A stretch of DNA of 64,000 bases from the NCBI RefSeq assembly GCF_003028855.1, contig NZ_CP028324.1:1364001-1428000 (forward strand), in the 5' to 3' direction. Under the pieces are notes generated by a model. That model did not search any database. It saw only the letters and a program-made list of their open reading frames with translations, and had not been told where the DNA came from. Every line of letters begins with the position of its first letter. Positions within the stretch are counted from its first letter, which is position 1. This document shows positions 52,948-61,407 of this stretch, in pieces. The DNA comes from Pseudoduganella armeniaca. GTDB taxonomy: Bacteria > Pseudomonadota > Gammaproteobacteria > Burkholderiales > Burkholderiaceae_D. Both the position numbers and the translations under genes were made by a program.

Positions 52948-53604
52948 ATGAACAGTTTGAGGCAGGAGTTTATCGCGTTTTCCGTCGAGGCGGGAGTGCT
53001 CAAATTCGGGCAATTCACTACCAAGGCAGGACGCCAGTCGCCCTATTTCTTCAACGCGGGCCTGTTCCACGACGGCGCCACCCTGGCCCGCCTGGCCGAC
53101 TTCTATGCGCAGACGCTGCTCGACTCCGGCGTCGAATTCGACATGCTGTTCGGCCCCGCCTACAAGGGCATCACCCTGGCGTCGGCCACGTCGATGGCGC
53201 TGGCGGGCAAGGGCCGCAACACCTCGTTCGCCTATAACCGCAAGGAAGCCAAGGACCACGGCGAAGGCGGCACCCTGGTGGGCGCCAAGCTGCAGGGCAA
53301 GGTCGTCATCATCGACGACGTGATCTCCGCCGGCACCTCGGTGCGCGAATCGGTCGAGATGATCCGCGCCGCTGGCGCCGAGCCGTGCGCGGTGCTGATC
53401 GCGCTGGACCGCATGGAGCGGGGCGGCAAGGACGGCCAGCTGTCGCCGCTGTCGGCGGTGCAGGAAGTGAGCCAGAACTACGGCATTCCCGTCATCTCGA
53501 TCGGCAGCCTGGCCGACCTGTTCGGCTACCTGGCGGCCGACCCGGCGCTGGCGCAGTACAAGGACGCGGTGGCGGCCTACCGCGACCAGTACGGCGTGGC
53601 CTGA
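52948..53604 (+). CDS. pyrE: orotate phosphoribosyltransferase
   Basis: This pyrimidine synthesis enzyme has 218 residues. The PRPP-binding motif VVIIDDVISAGTS and the flexible-loop region AYNRKEAKDHGEGG are present. Size and motifs match the E. coli-type PyrE. Confidence 0.96.
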   Translation: MNSLRQEFIAFSVEAGVLKFGQFTTKAGRQSPYFFNAGLFHDGATLARLADFYAQTLLDSGVEFDMLFGPAYKGITLASATSMALAGKGRNTSFAYNRKEAKDHGEGGTLVGAKLQGKVVIIDDVISAGTSVRESVEMIRAAGAEPCAVLIALDRMERGGKDGQLSPLSAVQEVSQNYGIPVISIGSLADLFGYLAADPALAQYKDAVAAYRDQYGVA

Positions 53605-53666
53605 TCGCCCAAGGCGGCAGGAATGTGATTAAATGAGAGCAACATAAAATAACTTTTGGAGCTGTC

Positions 53667-54032
53667 ATGAACATCGCATCCCTGAAGGTCTATGGAGACG
53701 AACATACGCTGGACGACGTGCGCGACGGCCTGCCGACCGAACCGGAAGGCAGCTGGCGCAAGGGCGACGTGCGGCCGGACGGGCGCGTGCGCATCGACTC
53801 CGGCTTCTACGTCAACCTGGGCCAGGACGAGAACCCGGATGCGCTGCTGCGCCACCTGCGCGCCTGGCTGCACGAGTGCGAGGCGCGCGGCATCACGTTC
53901 GACGTGCCGCCCATCGCCGCCGAACTGCGCATCGCGATCGTCACGGCGCAGCCGGGCGAGACGCTGGACTTCTCGATCGCCGACCTGAATTTGCTGGTCA
54001 ACATGGGCATCACGCTCAGCATCAGCCGGTGA
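53667..54032 (+). CDS. DUF4279-like protein, first gene of the lipid-related operon
   Basis: This cytoplasmic protein of 121 residues contains SWRKGDVRPDGRVRIDSGFYV, a C-terminal segment DFSIADLNLLVNMGITLSIS and paired hydrophobic strands. These suggest the DUF4279 fold, which has no known function. A good ribosome site (TTTGGAG) precedes the ATG. Its stop overlaps the next gene as GTGA, so it is translated with the membrane proteins behind it. Confidence 0.75.
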   Translation: MNIASLKVYGDEHTLDDVRDGLPTEPEGSWRKGDVRPDGRVRIDSGFYVNLGQDENPDALLRHLRAWLHECEARGITFDVPPIAAELRIAIVTAQPGETLDFSIADLNLLVNMGITLSISR

Positions 54033-54250
54033 GCCGGACGATCGCCGGTCTGCTGGGCCGCCTGTTGCTGACGGCCCTGCTGCTGTTCCTGATCCTGGTG
54101 GTGGGTTTCTATTCGCTGTATTCCGCACTGTTCGCGCTGGACGGCTCGCGCGGCTGGATCGCGCTGGGCTGCATGACTGTCGGCGCCGGCCTGGCAGGTT
54201 CGATGGGATACGCAATCTCGCGGCTGTGGCGCCGCCAAGGTAGGGGGTGA
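54029..54250 (+). CDS. small membrane protein, two helices
   Basis: The 73-residue product starts at a GTG that overlaps the preceding stop. Two hydrophobic segments (about residues 5-30 and 42-62) are followed by a basic tail RLWRRQGRG. No family is recognised. Four-base coupling on the upstream side and near-adjacency downstream support a real gene. Confidence 0.65.
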   Translation: MSRTIAGLLGRLLLTALLLFLILVVGFYSLYSALFALDGSRGWIALGCMTVGAGLAGSMGYAISRLWRRQGRG

Positions 54251-54252
54251 CG

Positions 54253-54537
54253 ATGCAGAGCAACGACAAGAACGAGCAGGGCAGCGGGGCGGCGAACGCC
54301 ATCGTGTTGATCGCCAAGGCCGTGCTGACGGTCTTCCTGTTGTGCGTGCTGGTCGGCGGCGGCGTGTGCGGCATCTGCATCGGCGTGATGGACCTGAACG
54401 GCCCGCGCGGCAACCCGAGCGAGGGCGCGGCGCTGATCTTCTTCACGCTGCTGGGCATTGCGGTGATCGGTTTCATCCTGTGGCTCATGTGGAGCAAAAA
54501 GAAGCCGCCGGCGCCGCCCGCGGGACCGGAACAATGA
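54253..54537 (+). CDS. small membrane protein, two helices, proline-rich tail
   Basis: The 94-residue product has a polar start, hydrophobic helices (about 19-46, with a Cys/Gly-rich centre, and 58-80) and a tail SKKKPPAPPAGPEQ. The ATG at 54253 has an AGGGGG ribosome site; a GTG at 54247 is the alternative. The stop overlaps the Lgt-like gene as ATGA. Function unknown. Confidence 0.7.
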   Translation: MQSNDKNEQGSGAANAIVLIAKAVLTVFLLCVLVGGGVCGICIGVMDLNGPRGNPSEGAALIFFTLLGIAVIGFILWLMWSKKKPPAPPAGPEQ

Positions 54538-55307
54538 CCGGACCCGTCCTGTCGCCGGTCGCCGCGCAGTTCGCGCACCTGCTGTTCGAGTGGCTGGGCA
54601 TCGCGGTGGGCGTGCAGCTGTACCGCTGGCAGCGCCGCCGCGCCGGCCAGCCGGCGCTGCTGGAGCGCGGCTCGTTCGGCGTCGTGATCGGCTGCATCGC
54701 CGGCGCCGCCATCGGCAACAAGGCCGTGTTCTGGATCGAGATGCCGCAGCTGTGGGCCGGCGCCGCCGTCGACTGGCGCCTGCTGGCCTCGGGCCAGTCG
54801 ATCGTCGGCGGCCTGCTGGGCGGGCTGATCGGCGTCGAAATCGCCAAGAAGCTGACGGGCATCACGCGTTCGACCGGCGACCAGTTCGTGCTGCCGCTCG
54901 TCGCCGGCACCGTGATCGGCCGCATCGGCTGCTTCCTGGCCGGCCTGCACGACGGTACCTATGGCAATCCAACCAAGCTGCCGTGGGGCCTGGACTTCGG
55001 CGACGGCGTGCCGCGCCATCCCACCCAGCTGTACGACATGCTGGTGGTGCTGGCGCTGGGTGCCGCGCTGTGGCACTGGCGCCGGCCGCTGGCGCGCCAC
55101 AACGGCCTGGCATTCAAGCTGTACCTGTCCGGCTACCTGCTGTGGCGCCTGGCCGTCGATGGCATCAAGCCGGTGCCGTACGACTATGGTTTCGGGCTGT
55201 CCGGCATCCAGCTGGTGTGCCTGGTGGCGCTGCTGTGCTACCTGCCGGGGGTGGCCCGGCAACTCATGGAGGGACGTCGCGATGGCAGTCAATACTATTC
55301 CCGTTAA
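54534..55307 (+). CDS. Lgt-like membrane protein (prolipoprotein diacylglyceryl transferase family)
   Basis: This multi-spanning membrane protein of 257 residues has family-like motifs GRIGCFLAGLHDGTYGNP and RHPTQLYDML, matching the phosphatidylglycerol-binding and catalytic regions of Lgt. Yet it is shorter and diverged, lacking the classical Lgt signature NFxN-type region. The housekeeping Lgt would be expected elsewhere. The start overlaps the preceding gene by four bases and the end overlaps the next by 26. A role in moving diacylglyceryl or related groups onto an unknown acceptor is inferred from homology and operon context. Confidence 0.82.
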   Translation: MTGPVLSPVAAQFAHLLFEWLGIAVGVQLYRWQRRRAGQPALLERGSFGVVIGCIAGAAIGNKAVFWIEMPQLWAGAAVDWRLLASGQSIVGGLLGGLIGVEIAKKLTGITRSTGDQFVLPLVAGTVIGRIGCFLAGLHDGTYGNPTKLPWGLDFGDGVPRHPTQLYDMLVVLALGAALWHWRRPLARHNGLAFKLYLSGYLLWRLAVDGIKPVPYDYGFGLSGIQLVCLVALLCYLPGVARQLMEGRRDGSQYYSR

Positions 55308-56115
55308 ACGCAACGTGCGCGCCATCGTGCTGGTGGTCGGCCTGGCGCTGATTGGTGGGACCGGCTGCCTGACGATGCATGCCATCGACAGCGTGCAACG
55401 GGCCAACCGCGAACGCGCGACCGACCGCAGGTTGCAGCAGGAGCGCGACGCGCGCGTGGCCGCCGCCGCCAGCAAGGTCGCGGCCGGCGATCCGCAGGCG
55501 ATGACGAATGTCGCCATCGACCTGATGGACAACAAAAACTTCTCGGGGCCGGACTGGGACCGGCCGCTGGCCCTGCTGGAGCAAGCCGCCGCCAAGGGCT
55601 ACGGTCCGGCCCAGGCGGTGCTGGGCGATCTACTGTTGTCCGGCCGCTGGCAGGGCCGCTACTACGTCTATCACCAGTTGCCGGGTGGGGCGCGCCCCGC
55701 GCGTGGGTTGGAACTCCTGAAACGGGCGACGACATGGGGCTGCCAGTTTGGCTCCAGGGGAAACGAGCAGCCGCAGTTTTCGAGCGATCCCGCAGCGACG
55801 CTGGTCCGTCATTTCAAGCAGGCCAAAGATGCCGAGCAAGCCAGGTTGTGGAGCGCGCGCAGCTTCCTGTACTGCGGAGACCCGCAGGGTGCGGAAGTGT
55901 GGGGTGCCCGGCGTGGCCATGGCACGCTGGAGGAACGCCAGCGCATGCTGTCGCTGGCGCTGCTGACGCATGACGAGCGCCTGGTGGCCGACATCCGCAG
56001 CGGGCTGGCACCGTCCGATATCGCCGCGGCCGAACAGGGCGCCGCCGAACTGCGCCGCCTCGTCGCCGCATCCGAACAACAATACCCCGCGCCGCCAGCC
56101 GAGCGCCGCAAATGA
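55282..56115 (+). CDS. membrane-anchored Sel1-like repeat protein
   Basis: The 277 residues have one N-terminal membrane helix (about 13-30). Helical repeats of the Sel1/TPR-like type follow (AKGYGPAQAVLGDLLLSG and similar), then a charged C-terminus. The bulk is probably periplasmic. It overlaps the Lgt-like gene by 26 bases. Sel1-like proteins usually act as adaptors, so it may organise the neighbouring enzymes; this is inference. Confidence 0.7.
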   Translation: MAVNTIPVKRNVRAIVLVVGLALIGGTGCLTMHAIDSVQRANRERATDRRLQQERDARVAAAASKVAAGDPQAMTNVAIDLMDNKNFSGPDWDRPLALLEQAAAKGYGPAQAVLGDLLLSGRWQGRYYVYHQLPGGARPARGLELLKRATTWGCQFGSRGNEQPQFSSDPAATLVRHFKQAKDAEQARLWSARSFLYCGDPQGAEVWGARRGHGTLEERQRMLSLALLTHDERLVADIRSGLAPSDIAAAEQGAAELRRLVAASEQQYPAPPAERRK

Positions 56116-56153
56116 GCCGCAACCAATGAGCCGCCACCAATGAGCCGCAAATC
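56112..56153 (+). promoter_or_regulatory. triplicated 14-base start region with two coupled mini-ORFs
   Basis: Three ATGAGCCGC units start at 56112, 56126 and 56140, a 14-base period. The first ATG overlaps the stop of the Sel1-like gene; it opens a five-codon ORF whose TGA overlaps the second ATG. That one opens another five-codon ORF whose TGA overlaps the third ATG, the start of the radical SAM gene. Ribosomes finishing the upstream gene could thus be relayed by three stop-start overlaps. Confidence 0.7.
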
Positions 56154-57621
56154 CCGCCCCTACCTGTTCTACGACACCACCACCTCGGTCTGCTCCACCT
56201 GCCTGCACCCGGTCGAAGCCAAGATCCTGTTCAAGGACGACAAGGTCTACATGGACAAATGGTGCGGCGCGCATGGCACCGAGCGCGTTCTGGTCAGCGA
56301 CGACGTCGAGTACTACCGCCTGTGCCGCGAGGTGTTCGTCAAGCACCCGGAGATGCCGCAACTGTTCAACACGAAGATGGAGTATGGCTGTCCATACGAC
56401 TGCGGCCTGTGTCCCGACCACATGCAGCACTCCTGCCTGTCGGTGGTCGAGATTACCGACAACTGCAACCTGAACTGCCCCGTGTGCTATGCGGAGAGCG
56501 GCACGCACCGCGAGCGCCACAAGCCGTTCGAGGAGGTGCTGCGCATGCTCGACGCCGTCGTCGCCAACGAGGGCGAGGCCGACGTGATGCAACTGTCCGG
56601 CGGCGAGCCCACCCTGCATCCGCAATTCTGGGACATCCTCGACGCCGCCAAGGCGCGTCCCATCAAGCACGTGATGGTCAATACCAACGGCATCGTGCTG
56701 GCGCAGGACAAGGCCTTCGTACAGCGCCTCGCCAGCTACGCGCCCGGCATCGAGGTCTACCTGCAGTTCGATTCGCTGCGCGCCGAGGTGCACCGCGAAC
56801 TGCGCGGCGCCGACCTGTCGCGCATCCGCCGCCAGGCGCTGGACAACCTGAACGAAGCCGGCCTGTCGACAACGCTGGTGGTCACGCTCAAGAAGGGCCT
56901 GAACGACGACGAGATCGGCACCATCATCGACTTCGCGCTGACGCAGCCGTGCGTGCGCGGCGTGACCCTGCAGCCGATCCAGGATGCCGGCCGGGTACAG
57001 GACTACGACCCGCGCCTGCACCGGCTGACGGTCTCCGAGATCCGTCGCAAGATCGCCGAGCAGAGCGACCTGTTCACCTTGCAGGACGTGGTGCCGGTGC
57101 CCTGCAATCCGGACACGCTGGCGATGGCCTACGCCATCAAGACACCCGAGCGCACGGTGCCGCTGACGCGCTGGCTCGATCCGCAGACCCTGGTCGAAGG
57201 CAGCGGCAACACCATCGTGTTCGAACGCGACGAGGCGCTGCGCGGCGCCGTCAAGGACCAGGTGTTCAAGCTGTTCTCGACCAACCATTCGCCCGAGTCG
57301 CAGGCCAACTGCCTGTCCGAACTGATGTGCTGCCTGCCGTTGGTGAGCGCGCCGGACACGCTGCGCTACGATAATGTGTTCCGCGTGCTGATCGTGCAGT
57401 TCATGGACGCGTATTCGCTCGACGTGCGGGCGCTGAAGAAGTCCTGCATCCACTTCGCCCAGCCGGACGGCAAGATGGTGCCGTTCGAAAGCTACAACCT
57501 GCTGTACCGCGACGGGCGCAAGCTCGACACGATCCGCACCAGCATCGCCGCACAATTCGCCCAACGCGCCATTCCAACCACCAGGGCGGCCATCCCGATC
57601 CACGCGCTGCCGCAGGACTGA
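56140..57621 (+). CDS. radical SAM enzyme, Tes-like (COG1964)
   Basis: This predicted iron-sulfur enzyme has 493 residues. It has an N-terminal zinc-ribbon-like set (Cys18, Cys21, Cys42), a second cluster GCPYDCGLCPDHMQHSC (Cys84, 88, 91, 99), then the canonical radical SAM motif CNLNCPVC (Cys109, 113, 116). SGGEPTLHP, a SAM-binding element, follows, and more cysteines occur near the C-terminus (NCLSELMCC; KKSCIHFAQP). This layout is that of the MJ0619/Tes group, whose archaeal member couples lipid tails to form tetraethers and whose bacterial relatives have been linked to membrane-spanning lipids. The substrate here is unknown. It sits between an Lgt-like and a lipase-like gene, which supports a lipid substrate. 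Confidence 0.88.
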   Translation: MSRKSRPYLFYDTTTSVCSTCLHPVEAKILFKDDKVYMDKWCGAHGTERVLVSDDVEYYRLCREVFVKHPEMPQLFNTKMEYGCPYDCGLCPDHMQHSCLSVVEITDNCNLNCPVCYAESGTHRERHKPFEEVLRMLDAVVANEGEADVMQLSGGEPTLHPQFWDILDAAKARPIKHVMVNTNGIVLAQDKAFVQRLASYAPGIEVYLQFDSLRAEVHRELRGADLSRIRRQALDNLNEAGLSTTLVVTLKKGLNDDEIGTIIDFALTQPCVRGVTLQPIQDAGRVQDYDPRLHRLTVSEIRRKIAEQSDLFTLQDVVPVPCNPDTLAMAYAIKTPERTVPLTRWLDPQTLVEGSGNTIVFERDEALRGAVKDQVFKLFSTNHSPESQANCLSELMCCLPLVSAPDTLRYDNVFRVLIVQFMDAYSLDVRALKKSCIHFAQPDGKMVPFESYNLLYRDGRKLDTIRTSIAAQFAQRAIPTTRAAIPIHALPQD

Positions 57622-57622
57622 C

Positions 57623-58471
57623 ATGCAATTCTCCGAAGACCGCCTCGACTCGTTTGCCGGCCGCGCCGGCGCCACCCGCACGATCCACATCTGGGAGCCG
57701 GCGCAGCCGCCGCGCGCCGTGCTGCTGGCGCTGCACGGCGGCATGGCCCACGCCGGCGACTGGGTAACGCCCGCGCTGTACCTGCGCGAGCACGGCTATG
57801 CCACGGCCGCCTACGACCTGTGCGGCCATGCCCAGGGGCCGCGTGCCGACATTCCCGACTTCGACATCTTCCTGGAGGAGTCGGCGCTGTTCCTCGACTG
57901 GATCCGCAGCGCCTGGCCGGGACTGCCGGTCTTCGTCATCGGCCATTCGATGGGCGGCCTGATCGCGACGAAGCTGGGGCTGCGGCTGCCGCCTGGCGCC
58001 GTCGCCGGCTTCGTGCTGTCGTCGCCGTATTACGTGAATGCGATCCCGGTGCCCGCGCCGCTGCGCGCGGCCGGGGTCATGCTGGAACGGCTGGCGCCGA
58101 CGATGAAGGTGCCGCTGGCATCGCTGACCGACGTACTGACCCACGACGCCGCCATCACCGCGCGCCACCACCGCGACGAGGCCAGCGGCGTGCGTGCCAG
58201 CGAGATCTCGGTGCGCTTCGGCCAGGCGCTGCAGCGCGCCCAGCGCGGCCTGACGCTGGCCGGCTGGGCGCATCCCTTGTACGTGGTGCTGGCCGGCCAG
58301 GACCGGCTGGCCGACACGGCCGAAAGCGGGCGCCTGCTGAGCGAGGTGCCGCCGCACCTGCTGACCTGCCGGGTCGAGCCGGACAACTATCACGAGAACT
58401 TCAACGAGATCGATCGCGACGCCATCTTTGCCGACATCGTGGCCTGGCTGGACACACGCCTGGCGGGCTGA
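57623..58471 (+). CDS. alpha/beta hydrolase, monoglyceride lipase-like
   Basis: This is a serine hydrolase of 282 residues. It has an oxyanion-loop HGGMAHAGDW, the nucleophile in GHSMGG (Ser109), an acid residue in LAGQDRLAD and a catalytic histidine in DNYHENFNE. This matches the lysophospholipase/monoacylglycerol lipase group. There is no signal peptide. It starts one base after the radical SAM stop and closes the seven-gene operon. The likely substrate is an acylglycerol or lysolipid, again fitting a lipid theme. Confidence 0.87.
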   Translation: MQFSEDRLDSFAGRAGATRTIHIWEPAQPPRAVLLALHGGMAHAGDWVTPALYLREHGYATAAYDLCGHAQGPRADIPDFDIFLEESALFLDWIRSAWPGLPVFVIGHSMGGLIATKLGLRLPPGAVAGFVLSSPYYVNAIPVPAPLRAAGVMLERLAPTMKVPLASLTDVLTHDAAITARHHRDEASGVRASEISVRFGQALQRAQRGLTLAGWAHPLYVVLAGQDRLADTAESGRLLSEVPPHLLTCRVEPDNYHENFNEIDRDAIFADIVAWLDTRLAG

Positions 58472-58604
58472 CCCGGCCCTTGACCGGCCCTTGACCTGGG
58501 CCGGCGCCGCGCATCGTAACCGTCGGTTAATCAGAGCACATTGCGCGCGTGCCTTCTTCGCTACCATCGGCGCATCCCAACGACCGCCAACGAAGGAGCT
58601 CAGC

Positions 58605-59123
58605 ATGGACTCGATCAATCGCAACCAGCCGGAAGACAACCACCGCAACCTGTCCGGCGAGAAGGCCATCCGCCAGATCAAGGACATCGTCGATGCCGCC
58701 AAGAGCTGCTTCTTCGTGACCGCGCACGGCGTGCGGCCGATGTCGGTGCAGAAGGTGGACGACGGCGGCAACCTGTGGTTCCTCAGCGCCAACGACAGCC
58801 ATAAGGACGAGGACATCGCCACCAATCCGGTGGTGCGCCTGTACTTCCAGGGCTCGCCGCATTCGCATTTCCTGTACCTGGACGGCCTGGCCTCGCTGTC
58901 GCGCGATCCCGCCAAGATCCACGAGCTGTGGAGCCCGGAACTGAAGACGTGGTTCACGGAAGGGGAGAGCGACCCGCGCATTGACGTCATCAAGGTGGCG
59001 CCGACGGCCGGCTACTACTGGGACACCAAGCACGGCAACTTGGTCTCGGGCATGAAGATCCTGGTGGGTGCCGCCATCGGCGTCACGCTGGACGATTCGG
59101 TGGAGGGCACGATCCAGCCGTGA
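58605..59123 (+). CDS. pyridoxamine 5'-phosphate oxidase-fold general stress protein
   Basis: The 172 residues form a split-barrel flavin-binding fold similar to general stress protein 26 (CFFVTAHGVRPMSVQKVDDGGNLWF motif order; LWSPELKTWFTEG). It probably binds FMN or FAD; activity is unknown. The ATG at 58605 has a strong ribosome site GAAGGAG. It is separated from the hydrolase by 133 bases that contain a small tandem repeat CGGCCCTTGAC (about 58474-58496), so it is likely a separate unit. Confidence 0.85.
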   Translation: MDSINRNQPEDNHRNLSGEKAIRQIKDIVDAAKSCFFVTAHGVRPMSVQKVDDGGNLWFLSANDSHKDEDIATNPVVRLYFQGSPHSHFLYLDGLASLSRDPAKIHELWSPELKTWFTEGESDPRIDVIKVAPTAGYYWDTKHGNLVSGMKILVGAAIGVTLDDSVEGTIQP

Positions 59124-59135
59124 CGGGGTTGGCGG

Positions 59136-60155
59136 CTACTGTCGCCGCACCGTGGCCTGGAACGTCGGCAACTGCCAGGTCCAGTGGGGGAAGCCCCGGC
59201 CGCACTGGCCGGATATCCAGCTGGACGTGACGACGAAGTCGCGCCCGTCCCATGCGCGCACGGTGCCCGTGCCGCACTGCTCCGAGGCCGACACGCTGTA
59301 CAGCATGCGATCGCGCAGCTCCGTCACGTCGTCGGCGACGAGCTTGGGCGCATAGGGCGGCGTGGCGTTGACGATCCAGTAGGCCCGCACGGTGACGCGC
59401 GAGCGGGTGTCGCATACGGCCTCCGCCAGCAGCTTGCCAGCGCCGAGCGGACCGACCTGCAGTTGCTGATGAGGGCCGCGCGCCAGTCCTTCGCAATTCG
59501 CGACCAGCGGGTCCTGGCGCAGCGCCGCGGCCAGCGCCGCCATCTGTGGCACGGGCGGGAAAGCCAGCAGCGGCAGCGGCCGGGCCAGCACGACCGGCGC
59601 CGGTGGCGCGGGTGTTACCGTCGACTCTGGCCGGTCGCCCTTGCGGCTGGCCGCGCCTGGTGTCCCCAGGCGGTCCTGCACCTCGTCCATCTTCAGCAGC
59701 ATGGCGGCGGCCCCCGCGTCGGAGACCGTCCACCTGCGCTGGCCATGGGTGAGCATCAGCTTGCCGTCCTTGCCGGGCAGCGCCCGCAGCAATGCGTCGG
59801 CCTGCGCGGAGGACAGCACCGCGGTGGCGGGTTCGCCTGCCAGCGTGACGGTGCCGGCGTCCTGGCCGCCGATCGTGAGCCGGCCCGGCCCGGTCAGCCC
59901 TGTATCCGGTTCATTGATGAACAGCTCGGCCCGCACCGGCTGGTCGGGGCCGGCCTTGCGAGTCAGGAACAGGGCGACGGCTGCGCTGGCGCTGTCCGGC
60001 GCGTTGTAGCCGAGTGCGCGGCACGTGCGCGTGTTATCGCACATCAGCTGCCAGTGGCGGTGCTCGAAGTTGAGGCGATAGGGCGCGGCGGCTGCGGTGG
60101 CAGCGGCCGCGCCCAAGGCGGCCAGTATCATCGCGGGTCGGCGCCACAAGGTCAT
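59136..60155 (-). CDS. DUF1176 family secreted protein (second of a tandem pair)
   Basis: This exported protein of 339 residues has a signal peptide (to about residue 24), the family motif CDNTRTCRALGY near the start, LFLTRKAGPDQPVRAEL, and further cysteines (about eight in all) suggesting disulfides. The ATG at 60155 overlaps the stop of its paralogue by four bases. The family's function is unknown; members occur in many proteobacteria as periplasmic proteins. Confidence 0.85.
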   Translation of the reverse strand: MTLWRRPAMILAALGAAAATAAAAPYRLNFEHRHWQLMCDNTRTCRALGYNAPDSASAAVALFLTRKAGPDQPVRAELFINEPDTGLTGPGRLTIGGQDAGTVTLAGEPATAVLSSAQADALLRALPGKDGKLMLTHGQRRWTVSDAGAAAMLLKMDEVQDRLGTPGAASRKGDRPESTVTPAPPAPVVLARPLPLLAFPPVPQMAALAAALRQDPLVANCEGLARGPHQQLQVGPLGAGKLLAEAVCDTRSRVTVRAYWIVNATPPYAPKLVADDVTELRDRMLYSVSASEQCGTGTVRAWDGRDFVVTSSWISGQCGRGFPHWTWQLPTFQATVRRQ

Positions 60156-61183
60156 TTGGCCTTGCGCACCACGGTGACGAGCGTCGGCAGGTTCCACGGC
60201 CCGCCCGGCGCGACCAGGCGGCACATGCCCGACGTTTCGGCCAGGGTCTGGACGAAGCGGCGGCCGTCCCAGGTCCATTGTTCGCGGCTGCCGCAGTCGC
60301 CCAGGCCACGGCCCTTCTGCGCCGCGGTAATCGTGCCGTTGGCGTAGCCGGAGGCCTGGTCCGTGACCAGCACCGGCGCGTAGGGCGGCTGCGCGTTGAT
60401 GACCCAGTAGGCGAAGCCGGCATTGTAGGCACCGGTCCAGCACTGGGTCGACACCAGCAGCTTGCCCGGTGCCAGTTTCTCGACTTCCAGTTCCGCTTTG
60501 GCGCCGGCCGCCAGGCCCTCGCACTCGCCATCGTCGAAGCCCTTGCGCAGTTCGGCCAGCAGCGGCTTGACGGCGTCGCGCGGCAGGCTGGCCTTGCCTT
60601 TCTGGACCGGCGCGGCGACGACGACCGGGGCGGGCAGGGCGGGCAGCACGCTGTCCTCGGCCTTCGTGCCCTTGCGCACCAGGGCGCCCGGCGTGCCGAC
60701 CCGGCCCTGGAACTCGTCCATCTTCAGCAGCACGGCGGTGGCGCCGGCGCCGGACAGCGTCCAGCTGCCGCCCCGGTTGCTCCAGCGCGGCGTACCGGTC
60801 TTCGTCAGCGCCTCGATCAGCGCTTCGGTCTGCTGGGCCGACAGCGTGGCCGTCATCGTGCGCGGGTCGATGCGCACGGTGCCGAGCGGGCGCGCGTCGA
60901 CCTTCATCGTCGTGACGCCGGCCTTGGCCGCATTGGCGCTGTCGTCCTCGGTGTACGAACCCAGTTGTACCTGCGCCGTGACCGGCTCGTCCGGTCCGGC
61001 CTTGCGGGTCAGCAGCACGGAGACGGCGGCATCGTCCTTGTTTTCCACGTGGTAGCCGGCGGCGCGGCACGTGCGGGTGTTATCGCACGACAGCTCCCAG
61101 TCCTTGTGCAGGAAGCCGGTATCGGGCGGCTCGGCGGCCCGCACCGCGCCGGCCAGGCAGGCAGCCAGCAGTATCAATATCAT
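60152..61183 (-). CDS. DUF1176 family secreted protein (first of a tandem pair)
   Basis: This is a paralogue of the following gene, with the same landmarks: signal peptide, CDNTRTCRAAGY, VLLTRKAGPDEPV, and a C-terminal WTWDGRRFVQT region. The product has about 343 residues. Two ATGs (61189 and 61183) follow GGAGGG by three and nine bases, and the second has the better spacing. The two genes are coupled and probably arose by duplication; overall they have diverged strongly while keeping the cysteines. Confidence 0.85.
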   Translation of the reverse strand: MILILLAACLAGAVRAAEPPDTGFLHKDWELSCDNTRTCRAAGYHVENKDDAAVSVLLTRKAGPDEPVTAQVQLGSYTEDDSANAAKAGVTTMKVDARPLGTVRIDPRTMTATLSAQQTEALIEALTKTGTPRWSNRGGSWTLSGAGATAVLLKMDEFQGRVGTPGALVRKGTKAEDSVLPALPAPVVVAAPVQKGKASLPRDAVKPLLAELRKGFDDGECEGLAAGAKAELEVEKLAPGKLLVSTQCWTGAYNAGFAYWVINAQPPYAPVLVTDQASGYANGTITAAQKGRGLGDCGSREQWTWDGRRFVQTLAETSGMCRLVAPGGPWNLPTLVTVVRKAK

Positions 61184-61363
61184 GTGCATGTGCCCTCCGC
61201 GTAGCGATTCGTTCGTCATGTCATCAGTGTCTCGACCGGAACCACGGCGCCGTGCCGTGATTGCAAAGCTGGCAAGCAAGGCCAGGGGCCGCATCTTACT
61301 AATTAAATGCCTGCCGGAATCTCCCCAAAAGTCACGAATAGCAAATTTGTAACAGATCGGATA

Positions 61364-61393
61364 AAAAAAAGGACGCCTGCGCGTCCTTTTTAC
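61364..61393. terminator. bidirectional terminator between gatB and the DUF1176 genes
   Basis: The stem AAAAAGGACGC/GCGTCCTTTTT with loop CTGC has A and T runs on the two sides. It lies 15 bases behind the gatB stop on the minus strand and serves gatB in particular. Confidence 0.88.
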
Positions 61394-61407
61394 GATGCCT
61401 GGCGCGC

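Noticed and set aside
54534..55307. Housekeeping Lgt
   Set aside because: The protein is related to Lgt but shorter and diverged in key regions, and it sits in a specialised operon. It is therefore listed as Lgt-like without the symbol lgt.
53577..57744. Long minus-strand frames opposite the lipid-related operon (672 and 704 codons)
   Set aside because: The plus-strand genes have coupled starts and recognisable motifs; the minus frames have none.
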